Positions 25,021 through 34,656 of a DNA stretch of 64,000 nt are shown one piece after another. The translations under genes were made by a program, and so were the position numbers. The stretch lies in NCBI GenBank assembly GCA_965204545.1, contig CBDBFA010000003.1:930001-994000 (forward strand). The letters run 5' to 3'. Position 1 is the first letter of the stretch; each line of letters opens with the position of its first letter. The notes under the pieces were generated by a model. That model worked only from the letters and a program-made list of their open reading frames with translations. It searched no databases and was not told the DNA's origin. This stretch comes from JAABVD01 sp965204545. Lineage in GTDB: Bacteria; Verrucomicrobiota; Verrucomicrobiia; Opitutales; UBA2995.

Positions 25021-27252
25021 TCAGCCTTTCTTTGGGAAGGGGGAGTCCCACTTGAAGTAGAGGGTGGTGAGGCCGGGGAGGGAGATCTCCACGGAATCGA
25101 GGAGGTTGTCCCAGGGTTGTCCGGTGGTATGGACTTCGCCCAAATTGCCCGTTCCGGTTCCGCCGTAGGCCCAGGCGTTGGTATTTATGATCTCCTTCCA
25201 TTTTCCGGAAAAGGGAACCCCGATGCGGCAATAGGATCGCGCTACCGGGGTGAAGTGACACACTGCCAGGAGGGTATCACGCTTGTTGTGGCCAAAGCGC
25301 AGGAAGGACAAGATGCCGCTTTCGGCATCCTCGCATTGCACCCAGCGAAAACCTTCCGGCCGGTCATCCTTTTCGTAGAGGGCCTTGTTGGAGCGGTAGC
25401 AACGGTTCAGGTCCCTGACCAGGAGCCGAATGCCCTCGTGGTCGCCGTAGTGGCACAAATGCCAATCGAGACTGCCGTCGAAACGCCATTCGGATGACTG
25501 CCCGAATTCCGGCCCCATGAAGAGGCACTTCTTTCCCGGATAGGCCCACATGTAGCCATAGAGAGCCCTCAGGGTCCGGGCTTTTCCCGTGATGGAGCCG
25601 CCCGCCATCTTGTTGATCATGGATCCCTTTCCGTGCACCACCTCATCGTGGGAGAATACGGAGACGAAGTTTTCCGAAAACTGGTAGAGCATGCCGAAGG
25701 TCAGGTTGTTGTGGTGCCACTTCCGGTGAATGGCCTCCTTGCTGAAATAGTGCAAGGTGTCGTGCATCCAGCCCATATTCCATTTGAAATCGAATCCGAG
25801 TCCTCCGTATTCCGGTGGTTTGGTAACCCCGCCCCAAGCGGTGGATTCTTCCGCGATCATGAGGGATCCGGGGTAGTATTTGTGAACCAGGGCGTTGGTT
25901 TTGCGGATGAAGTCGATGGCCTCGATATTTTCGCGGCCGCCGTACTGGTTGGGGAGCCATTTCCCTTCCTCCCGGGAATAATCCAGGTAGAGCATGGAAG
26001 CGACCGCGTCGACGCGCAAACCGTCGACGTGATAGCGGTCGAACCAGGACAGGGCGTTGCCCACGAGGAACTGCGTCACCTCCCTGCGTCCGTAATTGAA
26101 AATCAGGGTGCCCCAGTCCTGGTGGTGCCCCTTGCGAGGGTCGGCGTGTTCGTAGAGGTGGGTTCCGTCGAACTCGGGCAGGGCAAAGTCATCCTTGGGA
26201 AAGTGGGCCGGGACCCAATCCATAATGACGCCAATCCCTTTCCGGTGGAGCAGGTCCACCATTTTCCTGAAGTCATTGGGGGATCCGAAGCGGTTGGTGG
26301 GGGCGTAGAACCCCGTGACCTGGTAGCCCCAGGATCCACTAAAGGGATGCTCCGCCAAGGGCATGAATTCGACGTGGGTAAACCCCATTTCCCGAACGTA
26401 ATCCCCCAATTGTTCGGCCATTTCGAGGTAGGTGAAGGACCGCCCGCCATCCTCTATGACCTTTTTCCAGGAACCGAAGTGCACCTCATAAACGGAGATG
26501 GGATCGACGCCGCAACTGTTCCACCCGGAGCGTTTCTCCATCCAGGCGTCATCCTCCCATCGGTAGCTTTGGAGAGGGTAGAGAATGGAGCTATTGTGGG
26601 GCGGGGGTTCGAAATATACCCCGTAGGGATCCGTCTTGAGAAGGAGGTTATCATCACGGGTGATGATCTCGTATTTGTAATGGGTTCCCTCCTGCAGCCC
26701 GGGGACAAAGATTTCCCAAACCCCGGAGGAGCCCAGGGTTCTCATGGGGTGAAAGCGGCCATCCCAATGATTGAAGTCGCCTACCACGGATACCCTCTTG
26801 GCGTTGGGAGCCCACACCGCAAAACTGGCTCCGCCAACCCCATCCAGTTGCCGCAGGTGGCCCCCGAGCTTTTGGTAGACCCGGTGGTCATCGCCCTTGG
26901 AGAAGAGGTGGAGATCGCTTGCTCCCATAGTCGGGGGAAAGCTGTAGGGATCGTGGAATTGCCGTATTTCCCCATGGTAACCGGTGACCCTGAATTGGTA
27001 GGGAAAGGAATTTTTATAGCGGGGAATGAATCCCTCGAAAAAACCCTCCGGAGCCAGGCGCTCCATGGGATAACATTTTTCCCCCGAAGGAGTGGTCCGG
27101 ATGACTTCGCACCGGGCCGCATCCCGGACAAAGGCCCGGGCCACCAAGCCTCTTTTCCCTTCCTCATGGCAGGGGTGAAGACCCAGAAAGTCGTGGGGGG
27201 AGGAACACCGGGCGGTAAGAACGGATTCCAGTTCCCTGTTGGAGATTATCAT
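25021..27252 (-). CDS. glgB: 1,4-alpha-glucan branching enzyme
   Basis: 743 residues from the ATG at 27252 (MIISNRELESVLTARCSSPHDFLGLHP). The long form has an extra N-terminal CBM48-type domain, a second CBM48 (ASFAVWAPNAKRVSVVGDFNHWDGR), a GH13 barrel and a C-terminal beta domain. Catalytic regions are VIMDWVPAHFP, VDGLRVDAVASMLYLDYSRE (nucleophile Asp in the second RVDA), MIAEESTAWG (acid Glu) and FSHDEVVHGKGSM. It introduces alpha-1,6 branches in glycogen. No other glycogen gene is next to it. The frame upstream of 27252 is ATCTCGCC hairpin and octamer DNA. Confidence 0.96.
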   Translation of the reverse strand: MIISNRELESVLTARCSSPHDFLGLHPCHEEGKRGLVARAFVRDAARCEVIRTTPSGEKCYPMERLAPEGFFEGFIPRYKNSFPYQFRVTGYHGEIRQFHDPYSFPPTMGASDLHLFSKGDDHRVYQKLGGHLRQLDGVGGASFAVWAPNAKRVSVVGDFNHWDGRFHPMRTLGSSGVWEIFVPGLQEGTHYKYEIITRDDNLLLKTDPYGVYFEPPPHNSSILYPLQSYRWEDDAWMEKRSGWNSCGVDPISVYEVHFGSWKKVIEDGGRSFTYLEMAEQLGDYVREMGFTHVEFMPLAEHPFSGSWGYQVTGFYAPTNRFGSPNDFRKMVDLLHRKGIGVIMDWVPAHFPKDDFALPEFDGTHLYEHADPRKGHHQDWGTLIFNYGRREVTQFLVGNALSWFDRYHVDGLRVDAVASMLYLDYSREEGKWLPNQYGGRENIEAIDFIRKTNALVHKYYPGSLMIAEESTAWGGVTKPPEYGGLGFDFKWNMGWMHDTLHYFSKEAIHRKWHHNNLTFGMLYQFSENFVSVFSHDEVVHGKGSMINKMAGGSITGKARTLRALYGYMWAYPGKKCLFMGPEFGQSSEWRFDGSLDWHLCHYGDHEGIRLLVRDLNRCYRSNKALYEKDDRPEGFRWVQCEDAESGILSFLRFGHNKRDTLLAVCHFTPVARSYCRIGVPFSGKWKEIINTNAWAYGGTGTGNLGEVHTTGQPWDNLLDSVEISLPGLTTLYFKWDSPFPKKG

Positions 27253-27787
27253 GGGGGAGGGATCTCGCCAAGGCGAGATGGCACAAAGGCACAAAGGGGA
27301 GAAGGGAGTCGCTTCGCTTTAGAGGAAAGAGGAAAGAGTGAAGAGTGAAGAGAGAGGGGGGGAGGGGCGCTGGCGCGCCAATCAGGAATTAGGGATTAGA
27401 AAGGGGGGATCAAGATCATGATCACGATCAAGATCAAGATGATTTGAGGGGAGGGGTTAGAAAGGCTGAAGGAAGGGATCTCGCCGGAGCGAGATGGCAC
27501 AAAGGCACAAAGGCACAAAGGCACAAAGGGGGGAAGGCGCGCGGGGGCGCCAAGGGGAAAGAGGAAAGAGTGAAGAGGAAAGGGGAAAGAGAGAGAGATT
27601 GGAGGGGGGAGGGAGTGGAGAAAGGCTGAAGGATGAAGGATGAAGGATGAAGGTGCGGAGATAAATCGTGATCGTGATCGAAGAAGAAAGCAATTAGCCA
27701 CAAAAAAGCACAAAAGGAAAAGAGGGAATTTCGCAAAGAGTGCAAAGTAGCGCCAAGAAGGGAGAGAGGGAGGCGCGGGGGCGCGCC

Positions 27788-27884
27788 TTTTGTGGAACCC
27801 CGTTGGGGTTCGGTTGTGTGGGTGATGGGTAACCCAGCGTGCGCTGCGCGACACTGGGCTTTGGAGTTTAACGCCGTTGGCGTT
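27788..27884 (+). repeat. triple-hairpin element, copy 4
   Basis: Three hairpins in the standard order; the middle arm has one mismatch (GACACTGGG). Confidence 0.85.
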
Positions 27885-28036
27885 ATAGCCAGTTAGAAAG
27901 TCCAGGCGGAGGAGAGATACTGGGCGATGGGGGGCGTCTCCCTCCTCTTTATTCGATCACGATCACGATTATTTGTGGTTCGTCTTTCCTTCTCAGCATC
28001 TCAGCATCTCAGCATCTCAGTACCTCAGGGTACAAA

Positions 28037-28100
28037 GGGGTCAGGTCTTAAAAATCGTATTGCGCTGCGCTTCATACAATTTTCCAAGACGACTGACCCC
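28037..28100. repeat. 64-bp GGGTCAG palindrome variant
   Basis: Outer arms GGGGTCAG and CTGACCCC, with the inner TCGTATTGCGCTGCGCTTCA region. A second copy lies at 42236-42299. Confidence 0.8.
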
Positions 28101-28215
28101 GACGGGGGCGCCTTATCCGTGGTTCGTCTTTCTCCCTTTTCAGCCTTCATCCTTCAGCCTTCAGCCTTATTAAAGTCTTGAGCCTGGATGAAGCGGTTCT
28201 AAAAGTGTTGGCAGC

Positions 28216-30702
28216 GTGCGTCTTAGATCCTGGGTGTCGATTCCTGTCCTGCTGCCGGTTTTTTTGATCGGGATGGTATCTGCCCAGGAAATCCAGTTGG
28301 TTTCGGATCAACCGATAGAGTTCGACGAGGCCAACAAGCAGATGATCGCCACGGGGGAGGCGGCGCTGACTTACGGAGACCTCATTTTGCGAGCCAATCG
28401 CATCGTGTATAATGAGGAAAGCGGCAGAGCGGAGGCCGAGGGAAACATCCGCATTTCCCAAAAAGGCTACCGGCTCATTGCGGAACGTTTGAAAATCGAC
28501 CTGGCCAGTCAGGAGGTGGAGGCCGAGAAGGTTCGGTTCGGATCGCCCCCCATCTATGCCGAGGCGGAGTACGGAACCGGGGACCAAAACCGTGTGGAGT
28601 TGAAAAACGCCCACGTCTTCTACCGCGAACCGGATCGGTATACGCCGAAAATGACGGTGGAAAACTTCGTAGTCGAGGACGGTGAAACCATAGTGGGCGA
28701 AGGTGTCCGTTTCGAGGCGCTGGGTTGGCCCATCTGGTATCTACCCAAGCTCCAAATCCCGACCGAGGTGGATCCCATCAGGGTTTCCACCCAATTGGGA
28801 ACGAGGGGGAATTTGGGGGGATTTTTCCAGAGCCAACTCCTCTTTCCGATCAGGGACAACTTGTTTGCCGGGGGGAATTTGGATTATTACAGTGAGCGCG
28901 GCCTTTTGCTCGGACCCGGTCTGGCCCTGGATAAGGAAACGGAAACCAGCGCCACCTCCGGCCGCATCTCGACGGGATTCATACGGGATGGCGGAGACCG
29001 GGGGGTCGACATCTTTGCCGAACCGGTCCCCCGCAACCGGCACTTCATCACGGGTGACTACAGGCACCGTTGGGCCGGCGAAAACCAGATCCACGGGGTC
29101 ATCAATTTGGGGAGCGATCCGGAAATCATCCGCGACCTGCACTACGACCGCTTTTACCACAATCAACAACCGGACAATTTTTTGGAATTCATTCACCAGG
29201 AACCCAATTGGACCTTTTCCGCGCTGGCCCGGGTGGACGCCAACGATTTTTACCAGCCGTTGGACATTCACTTGGTCCCCGGACCCAGCCAGCGGGCCTT
29301 TCTCTTCGAGGAAAAGCTGCCCCAGGTGAACTTCGACCTGCATCCGACCCACCTGGCCGGGGGAATTTATCAGGAGATGGGGATACGGGCGGCACAAAGC
29401 GCCCATACGTTTTTTGTGGGGGACCATTCCCGGAAAGAATATTTCAGCAATCTGGATGGATTCTTTCGCCTGAGTAAGAACGTGGCCTCGAGGGGGGGCA
29501 CGGCGCTCCAATTCTTTGCCGGTCTGCGTTGGGTGGACTGGAGGGACGTGCCGACCCTGGTGGGGCAAACCGGCCTGGGACCCTTCGCCATGCCCTACCC
29601 TCAGTTCACCCTCATACCCTATTCCGGGGCGCCGGTGGGAGAGCTGGCCCGTGTGTCTGACCTGGGCATCGAGACGCGGAACTTCTCGCAGGCCATGGGG
29701 GACATCGGATTCAATTGGGAAGGCCGGTATTCGAGGAAATGGCAAATGAAGAACCGCGTCTGGGGTATGGACGGGCTCAAGCACGTGGTGAAACCGTATC
29801 TGCAAATGCGCCACAATCCGGCCAGTGAACCATCTGGTTTGGGCATCCCCGAAGGAATGGTCTACGCCCAGGACACCAATCTGCCCAATTGGGACCTTGC
29901 CACGCGCAGGGACATGGTGTTTGCCCAGGAGCAAACCCTGGCCCGGGTCGGGCTGAAAAACCAGGTGTTTACCCGCCGAAAGGATTACGGGTCGCGGGAA
30001 TTGGCCAACTGGAATGTGGCTGCGGATTACTTTTTTGCCGGCCCCTTCGAAGACGATATCAGTTTTCTTTATTCGGAATTTTCCTTTGCACCGGCCCGGT
30101 GGCTGGAAATCGGAACGTTTTCCCGGTTCTCCCCCGACAACCTCGAATTGCGGGAATTGAATTCCCGGGTGCGCATACAGGATTCCGACCTGTGGTATGT
30201 GCAATACAGCAATGCTCTAGCCCGCATGTCTCACAAATCCTCTACTGCGCTCCGGTATACCGGCACTGGTGCGGACTTCGTTGGATTCCCGACTTCGCAG
30301 GGTGTCGACCCAGCTTCACCCGCGAATCTGCTCGAAACCCACACCAGCACTCGGTCTCCGTTCGCTCGCGACGAGTTTTGTGAGACATGCGGGCTGGCCA
30401 AGCTGGACAAAGGGTTCGGCTATCTCGGGCGGCCGGAGAGGGGTCCGTATGCGGGCATATATCCTTTTCTCGAGGTGGATCAGCACTCCCTGGAAATCGG
30501 CTACAAGGTAAACGACCGGTTCCGGTTAATGGCTTGGGTGAGATACGACTTCGTCATAGATGATTTCAGCGAACAACACTTCTCTGTTTTTCAGAAATTC
30601 GGGCGGGCCGTGGAGGTGGAGTATCGCCTCTCGGTGCGGGAAAACGCGCTTCGGGAAGAGGGCTGGGCCTTTCGGATGGGGATCCAACTGGTATCCTTTT
30701 AG
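28216..30702 (+). CDS. lptD: LPS-assembly protein LptD with in-frame element insertion
   Basis: 828 residues from a GTG at 28216. The signal peptide (SWVSIPVLLPVFLIGMVSAQ) is followed by the OstA-type periplasmic domain (DEANKQMIATGEAALTYGDLILRANRIVYNEESGRAEAEGNI), then a long beta-barrel domain ending in a C-terminal Phe (MGIQLVSF) as outer-membrane proteins do. LptD inserts lipopolysaccharide in the outer leaflet of the outer membrane. Between YVQYSNA and KLDKGFGYLGR the 173-bp YTAR element adds about 59 residues (MSHKSSTALRYTGTGADFVG to EFCETCGL) without breaking the frame. It would fall in a loop or strand hairpin near the barrel end. No LptE is seen nearby. Confidence 0.88.
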   Translation: MRLRSWVSIPVLLPVFLIGMVSAQEIQLVSDQPIEFDEANKQMIATGEAALTYGDLILRANRIVYNEESGRAEAEGNIRISQKGYRLIAERLKIDLASQEVEAEKVRFGSPPIYAEAEYGTGDQNRVELKNAHVFYREPDRYTPKMTVENFVVEDGETIVGEGVRFEALGWPIWYLPKLQIPTEVDPIRVSTQLGTRGNLGGFFQSQLLFPIRDNLFAGGNLDYYSERGLLLGPGLALDKETETSATSGRISTGFIRDGGDRGVDIFAEPVPRNRHFITGDYRHRWAGENQIHGVINLGSDPEIIRDLHYDRFYHNQQPDNFLEFIHQEPNWTFSALARVDANDFYQPLDIHLVPGPSQRAFLFEEKLPQVNFDLHPTHLAGGIYQEMGIRAAQSAHTFFVGDHSRKEYFSNLDGFFRLSKNVASRGGTALQFFAGLRWVDWRDVPTLVGQTGLGPFAMPYPQFTLIPYSGAPVGELARVSDLGIETRNFSQAMGDIGFNWEGRYSRKWQMKNRVWGMDGLKHVVKPYLQMRHNPASEPSGLGIPEGMVYAQDTNLPNWDLATRRDMVFAQEQTLARVGLKNQVFTRRKDYGSRELANWNVAADYFFAGPFEDDISFLYSEFSFAPARWLEIGTFSRFSPDNLELRELNSRVRIQDSDLWYVQYSNALARMSHKSSTALRYTGTGADFVGFPTSQGVDPASPANLLETHTSTRSPFARDEFCETCGLAKLDKGFGYLGRPERGPYAGIYPFLEVDQHSLEIGYKVNDRFRLMAWVRYDFVIDDFSEQHFSVFQKFGRAVEVEYRLSVRENALREEGWAFRMGIQLVSF
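30221..30393 (+). mobile_element. 173-bp YTAR element, copy B (in lptD)
   Basis: Ends CCCGCATGTCTCACAAA and TTTTGTGAGACATGCGGG are inverted repeats of about 17 bp. The flanks CTAG and CTGG differ by one base. The element is translated with the host in the same frame as copies A and F. Confidence 0.93.
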
Positions 30703-31187
30703 GCAAGGGCGGAGAAGAGGATTAACCACAGAGGACACAGAGAGGGAGAAAAGGATGAAGGATGGGATCTCGCCAGGGCGAGATGGCACAAAGGCACAGA
30801 GGCACAAAGGCACAAAGGGGGAGAGGGCGCGCGGGGCGCGCCAATTAGGAATTAGGAATTGGGAATTGGGGAGAAGGGAGTGATGGAGTGATGGAGTGAT
30901 GGAAATTTCAAACTGTAGGAGCGGCTTTATGCCGCGATTGCTTCGAGGCTGTCCCCTGAGATCGCGGCGTAAAGCCGCTCCTACAGTTCAACCATCATTC
31001 GATTCGATCACGATCACGATCACGATCACGATTAAGATCACATGGTTCCTGGAATTTATCTCTTTGAACCATTTGCGTTCTTTTGTGGCTAATTTTTATC
31101 CTTTGTTTTGCCAAAGGTTCAAATCGCGATATGTTCCGACTCTAATCACTTTGTGCCTTTGTGCCTTTGTGCCTTTGTATCAGTGTT
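30703..31187. repeat. 485-bp repeat block before scpA
   Basis: CACAGAGGACACAGAG, the hairpin ATCTCGCCAGGGCGAGAT (30767-30785) with octamers, GAGTGATGGAGTGATGG, an inverted pair of the GTAGGAGCGGCTTTA / TAAAGCCGCTCCTAC unit (30915-30985), GATCACGATCACG hexamers (about 31005-31035) and GTGCCTTT octamers up to the scpA start (31151-31178). Confidence 0.75.
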
Positions 31188-31994
31188 ATGGAAAATCCTC
31201 TGCTGAGCAGTCCCGACCACCCCATACGCTTAAGCGTCTTTGAAGGACCTCTGGATTTGCTGCTGTTTCTCATCCGCAAACAGGAAATCGATATCTACGA
31301 CATTCCGGTGGAACAGGTTACCGAGCAATACCTGACCGTGCTTCAGGAAAGTGAGAAGGTCGACCTGGAAACAGCCGGAGAATTCTTCGTTATGGCGGCC
31401 ACCCTGATGGAAATAAAGAGCCGCATGTTGCTTCCCAAGAGCGAACGGGTCGTCTCATCCGATAACGAGGACGAGGGTATCGATCCGCGCTGGGAGTTGG
31501 TGCACCAATTGCTCGAGTACAAAAAGTTCAAGGAGGCCGCCACGGATCTCGATTCCCTCATCAAGACGGAGCAGAGCCGGGCGCCCCGCCGCGTCAAGAG
31601 GCGGCCCTCCGACCTGGGGCCGCGTCCCGTCCGGAAATCCGATAAAATGGAGCTGTGGAATGCGTTCAATGAGGTTTTGCGCCGCCTTTCGGACCGTCTG
31701 GTGGTGGGAGAAATCCACGAGGAAAAGGTCACGGTGGCGGACCGAATGGAATTCATCCTGGAAGTGATCCGCCAACCCGGCCCCCATGCCCTGACCAAGC
31801 TGTTCCACGAAAAAACCACCATAACCCTTGCCATCTACACCTTCCTGGGTTGCTTGGAATTGGCCCGGTTGAACAAGATCAGGATCTGGCAAAAGGAGAC
31901 CTTTGCCGAAATCTTTTTCGAGGGCGCAGAAGAGAATGAGCTTGAAAAGAACGCGGACAACCTGTTGGTAAGGGGGGTCGATGGAGGGAAATAG
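31188..31994 (+). CDS. scpA: segregation and condensation protein A
   Basis: 268 residues from the ATG at 31188; the frame upstream is octamer DNA. The kleisin N-terminus is typical (IRLSVFEGPLDLLLFLIRKQEIDIYDIPVEQVTEQYL), followed by FFVMAATLMEIKSRMLLP and a winged-helix C-terminus (KTTITLAIYTFLGCLELARLNKIRI). ScpA bridges the SMC heads with ScpB in chromosome condensation. ScpB is not in the window; the next gene (31981) overlaps by 14 bp and is a small unknown protein. Confidence 0.95.
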   Translation: MENPLLSSPDHPIRLSVFEGPLDLLLFLIRKQEIDIYDIPVEQVTEQYLTVLQESEKVDLETAGEFFVMAATLMEIKSRMLLPKSERVVSSDNEDEGIDPRWELVHQLLEYKKFKEAATDLDSLIKTEQSRAPRRVKRRPSDLGPRPVRKSDKMELWNAFNEVLRRLSDRLVVGEIHEEKVTVADRMEFILEVIRQPGPHALTKLFHEKTTITLAIYTFLGCLELARLNKIRIWQKETFAEIFFEGAEENELEKNADNLLVRGVDGGK

Positions 31995-32226
31995 AAGACA
32001 AAAGAACGCGGTGTTGTTGGGCCTCGGCCTCGATAATGACGATGATCACAAGCGCATTACGTCCGCGGAAAAATTTGCCATTCTAGGTGGCTCTCAGGAG
32101 ACCCACGACATAATGACGGAAACGGTGGTAAAGACGTTCGAGGAGATGGGGCGAAAAGGGAAATCCCTGGAAGGTATTGAACCGGAGGAATTAAAGGAGC
32201 TGCTGGATAAGAATACACCGAGGTGA
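31981..32226 (+). CDS. small unknown protein overlapping scpA
   Basis: 81 residues, charged (MEGNRRQKNAVLLGLGLD then DNDDDHKRITSAEKFAILGG), with an acidic C-terminus (EGIEPEELKELL). The ATG lies 14 bp inside scpA, so the two are probably translationally coupled. Codon use and the clean end before repeat DNA support a real gene. ILGGSQETHDIMTETVVKTFEEM looks like a short helical motif; no family is recognised with certainty. Confidence 0.75.
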   Translation: MEGNRRQKNAVLLGLGLDNDDDHKRITSAEKFAILGGSQETHDIMTETVVKTFEEMGRKGKSLEGIEPEELKELLDKNTPR

Positions 32227-32724
32227 GGCGCGCGGAGCGCGCCAAGAAAGGCTGAAGGCTGAAGGCTGAAAAGGATAAACCACAGAGGACACAGAGATCA
32301 CAGAGGGGAGAGAGAAGGAGGAAGGGGCGCGAAGGCGCTGGCGCGCCAATTAGGAAAGAGGAAAGTGGAGAGATGGAATGATGGAATGATGGAATGATGG
32401 AATGGGGGAATGAGGCGCCCAAGGGCGCGTGTAGGAGTGAGATTTGGCTGGGATTCCAGGGAACAGTCTCGAAGCAATCGCGGCGTAAAGCCGCTCCTTC
32501 AACTCGGAATTTCCATCATTCCAATACTCCATTACTCCATCATTCCCTTCTCCCCAATTCCTAATTCCTAATTCCTAATTTCTAATTCCTAATTTCTAAT
32601 TGGCGCCAACGGCGCCTCTTGGCGTTTCTTGGCGATCTTTGTAAGAGGAAATTCCGAAAATTGTGAGAAATGGGGGTAAGGTTTCGGTTGCATTTTGGTT
32701 CAGGAATTTTTCAGAATTGCCGAC
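32227..32724. repeat. 498-bp repeat block
   Basis: GGCTGAAGGCTGAAGG, CACAGAGGACACAG, ATGGAATGATGGAATGATGG (about 32375-32402), an ATCGCGGCGTAAAGCCGCTC unit (about 32480), AATTCCTAATTCC runs (about 32556-32600) and a TTGGCGATCTTTG unit. No gene is seen. Confidence 0.7.
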
Positions 32725-33036
32725 ATGTCCGATAAAATTACCGCTCTAACTACCGATTCGTTCGACCATGCCATAGGGGGAACCTCCACTGCTCTGGTCG
32801 ATTTCTGGGCACCCTGGTGCGGTCCTTGCCGGACCATGGGAGCCATCCTGCAGGATTTGGCCGAGGAAGTGGACGACTCCACGAAAATTTTCAAGGTGGA
32901 CGTGGACGAAAACGTGGCTTTGGCCGGCAGGTATGGCATTCGCTCGATCCCGACTCTGTTGATATTCAAGGACGGGAAATTGGCCGAGACCATGGTGGGG
33001 GTAACGCGCAAGGAGGCGTTGAAGGCCAAACTTTAA
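32725..33036 (+). CDS. trxA: thioredoxin
   Basis: 103 residues from the ATG at 32725 (MSDKITALTTDSF). It has the thioredoxin fold with active site FWAPWCGPCRTM and the cis-proline loop YGIRSIPTLLIFKDGK. It is a cytoplasmic disulphide reductase; no signal peptide is seen. It stands alone between repeat blocks, and its stop is followed by GGCGCGCTGGCGCGCGCC. Confidence 0.95.
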   Translation: MSDKITALTTDSFDHAIGGTSTALVDFWAPWCGPCRTMGAILQDLAEEVDDSTKIFKVDVDENVALAGRYGIRSIPTLLIFKDGKLAETMVGVTRKEALKAKL

Positions 33037-33525
33037 GGCGCGCTGGCGCGCGCCAATTAGGAATTGGGAGAGAGGGAAACCACAAAAAGCACATCCTCCT
33101 CCGCCGAAGGTCTACGGCGTGACAGGAAAGACGCAAATGGGAGAAGGGAGGAATCTCGCAAAGGGACCCAAGAGGGGGGAGATGCACCGGGGGCGCCAAA
33201 ATTTATCAACAACGTTCCTTTCAGTCACTTGATCCGGCTACGCCGGAACAGGATCGCTTCGCGAACAGGATTTTTTGATTTAATTTTTCTTCCTGTTGGA
33301 GCGTAGCTCCATCCTGTTGCCGTAGGCATCAAGCGAAGCGTTGTTAAATTAAAAATCCGTGGTTATCCGTGTAATCCGTGGTTGTTGGGGGACAGGAATG
33401 TCCCCCCTCCGTTAACTCTAGTTCCGGCGAAGCCGGATCCCTTTGCGTTGCTTTGCGATCTTTGCGAGATGCTTATTTCGATCACGATCACGATCGCGAT
33501 CACGATTATTTGGCGGAGGAAGGGT
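33037..33525. repeat. 489-bp repeat block
   Basis: AGCACATCCTCCTCCGCCG with GGTCTACGGCGTGACAGG, a unit containing CCTGTTGGAGCGTAGCTCC and GCATCAAGCGAAGCG (about 33290-33345, inverse of the one near 24690), GGGGGACAGGAATGTCCCCC (33389-33408, also at 58586) and GATCACGATCACGATCGCG hexamers (33480-33507). No gene is seen. Confidence 0.7.
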
Positions 33526-34398
33526 TTAGAGGAGGAGGCCGAGGGTGAATAGGAGGGAATAGAGGGTCAAGAGGGCTGCGGTTTTGGCTAGCAGTTTGTT
33601 GAATTCCTCTCCAGTGGACGCTTTTTCCAGGCCCGTGCAAAGGCCATATCCGAGGGGCAAGGTGAGCAAGGGCAGGAGGATCGAACCGTCTTTCAGGATG
33701 AGGGCCAGGGCCAGGCACACGGCATAGGCCCAGAACAAGAGGAGCCGAAATTCCCAAAGGGAAAACACCGGTCCGAAACGCACGGCAAGAGTCCTCTTTT
33801 GGGCCTGCCTATCGGTTTCTATATCGCGGTGATTGTTGACGACCAGCAGACCGGCGCTAAGGCTGCCGATCGCAGTGGCCAACAAAAGCGCTTCCACGGA
33901 AAAATACCCCGTTTGCAGAAAAAAAGTGAAGCATACGGCAACCCCTCCGAAAAAGAGCATGACAAATACCTCTCCCAGCCCGATATAAGCCAAGGGAAAG
34001 GGTCCGGCCGTGTAGGCGTAACCGCAGGCCAGGCAGCAAATTCCCACCGGCAGCAACCACCAGCCCCCGTAAGGAATGAGCATGCAACCCGCGGCAAAAG
34101 CGGCCAGAAAAGTCAAACCGGTGGCTTTTTTCATGGCCTCCGGTTGGATCAATCCTGCCGCAACGGCCCGGGTTGGACCCAGCCGCGCCTCGGTATCGGC
34201 GCCCTTTTTAAAGTCGTAGTAGTCGTTGGCAAAATTTGTGGCGATCTGCAGGAGCAGGGCAAAGATCAGACAGATAGAGGCCGATCCGCCGTCGAATCCG
34301 CCCACCCGCCAAGCCAAGGCGGTCGCCACCATGACGGGCGCTATGGCGGCGGGGAGGGTGCGGGGGCGAGCCGCAAGAATCCAGGGGTTTGCCGGCAT
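33526..34398 (-). CDS. menA: UbiA-family prenyltransferase, probably 1,4-dihydroxy-2-naphthoate polyprenyltransferase
   Basis: 290 residues from the ATG at 34398. It is an integral membrane protein with about eight hydrophobic segments. The N-terminus ILAARPRTLPAAIAPV is typical of MenA. The first Asp-rich motif is NFANDYYDFKKGADT and the second NNHRDIETDRQAQKRTLAVRFG, which bind prenyl diphosphate through Mg2+. MenA attaches the isoprenoid chain to dihydroxynaphthoate in menaquinone synthesis at the inner membrane. No other men gene is adjacent, so the substrate is assigned from sequence pattern only. Confidence 0.88.
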   Translation of the reverse strand: MPANPWILAARPRTLPAAIAPVMVATALAWRVGGFDGGSASICLIFALLLQIATNFANDYYDFKKGADTEARLGPTRAVAAGLIQPEAMKKATGLTFLAAFAAGCMLIPYGGWWLLPVGICCLACGYAYTAGPFPLAYIGLGEVFVMLFFGGVAVCFTFFLQTGYFSVEALLLATAIGSLSAGLLVVNNHRDIETDRQAQKRTLAVRFGPVFSLWEFRLLLFWAYAVCLALALILKDGSILLPLLTLPLGYGLCTGLEKASTGEEFNKLLAKTAALLTLYSLLFTLGLLL

Positions 34399-34656
34399 GT
34401 CTACCAAAATTTCATGGGATGGTGTTTAATGGAAGAAGGAGGGGAATCTCGCAAAGATCGCCAAGAGGCGCAAAGGGAGAAACCACAAAAGGCGCTGACG
34501 CGCCTCTAAGAAATGGCGGGTTGGAAAACCCGCCCTCCGTTAAATCCCAGTGAGGGAAAAAGGGGTCAAACGCAAAATGTTAACATCGTCCTCTGGTTTC
34601 ACCTGAATGTCTCAACCGAACCAATCAGATGTTAACATTTTGCGTTTGACCCCTTT
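34399..34656. repeat. repeats between menA and acylphosphatase
   Basis: TCGCAAAGATCGCCAAGAGG, a partial GGTTGGAAAACCCGCC unit (about 34512-34543) and 99-bp hairpin copy 5 (34559-34657). The menA promoter should be at the left edge. Confidence 0.75.

Larger units (their letters stand above)
27253..28215. repeat. 963-bp repeat block, largest in the window
   Basis: Two ATCTCGCC hairpins (27260-27278, 27477-27495) each followed by AAAGGCAC octamers, GATCACGATCAAGATCAAG hexamers (about 27415-27440), GAAGGATGAAGGATGAAGG, GATCGTGATCGTGATCG (about 27666-27680), triple-hairpin copy 4 (27788-27884), GATCACGATCACG (27955-27968), CAGCATCTCAGCATCTCAGC (27993-28020), a 64-bp palindrome related to the 57-bp family (28037-28100) and AGCCTTCAGCCTT. 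No gene is seen; promoters of the divergent glgB and lptD must lie here. Confidence 0.8.
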
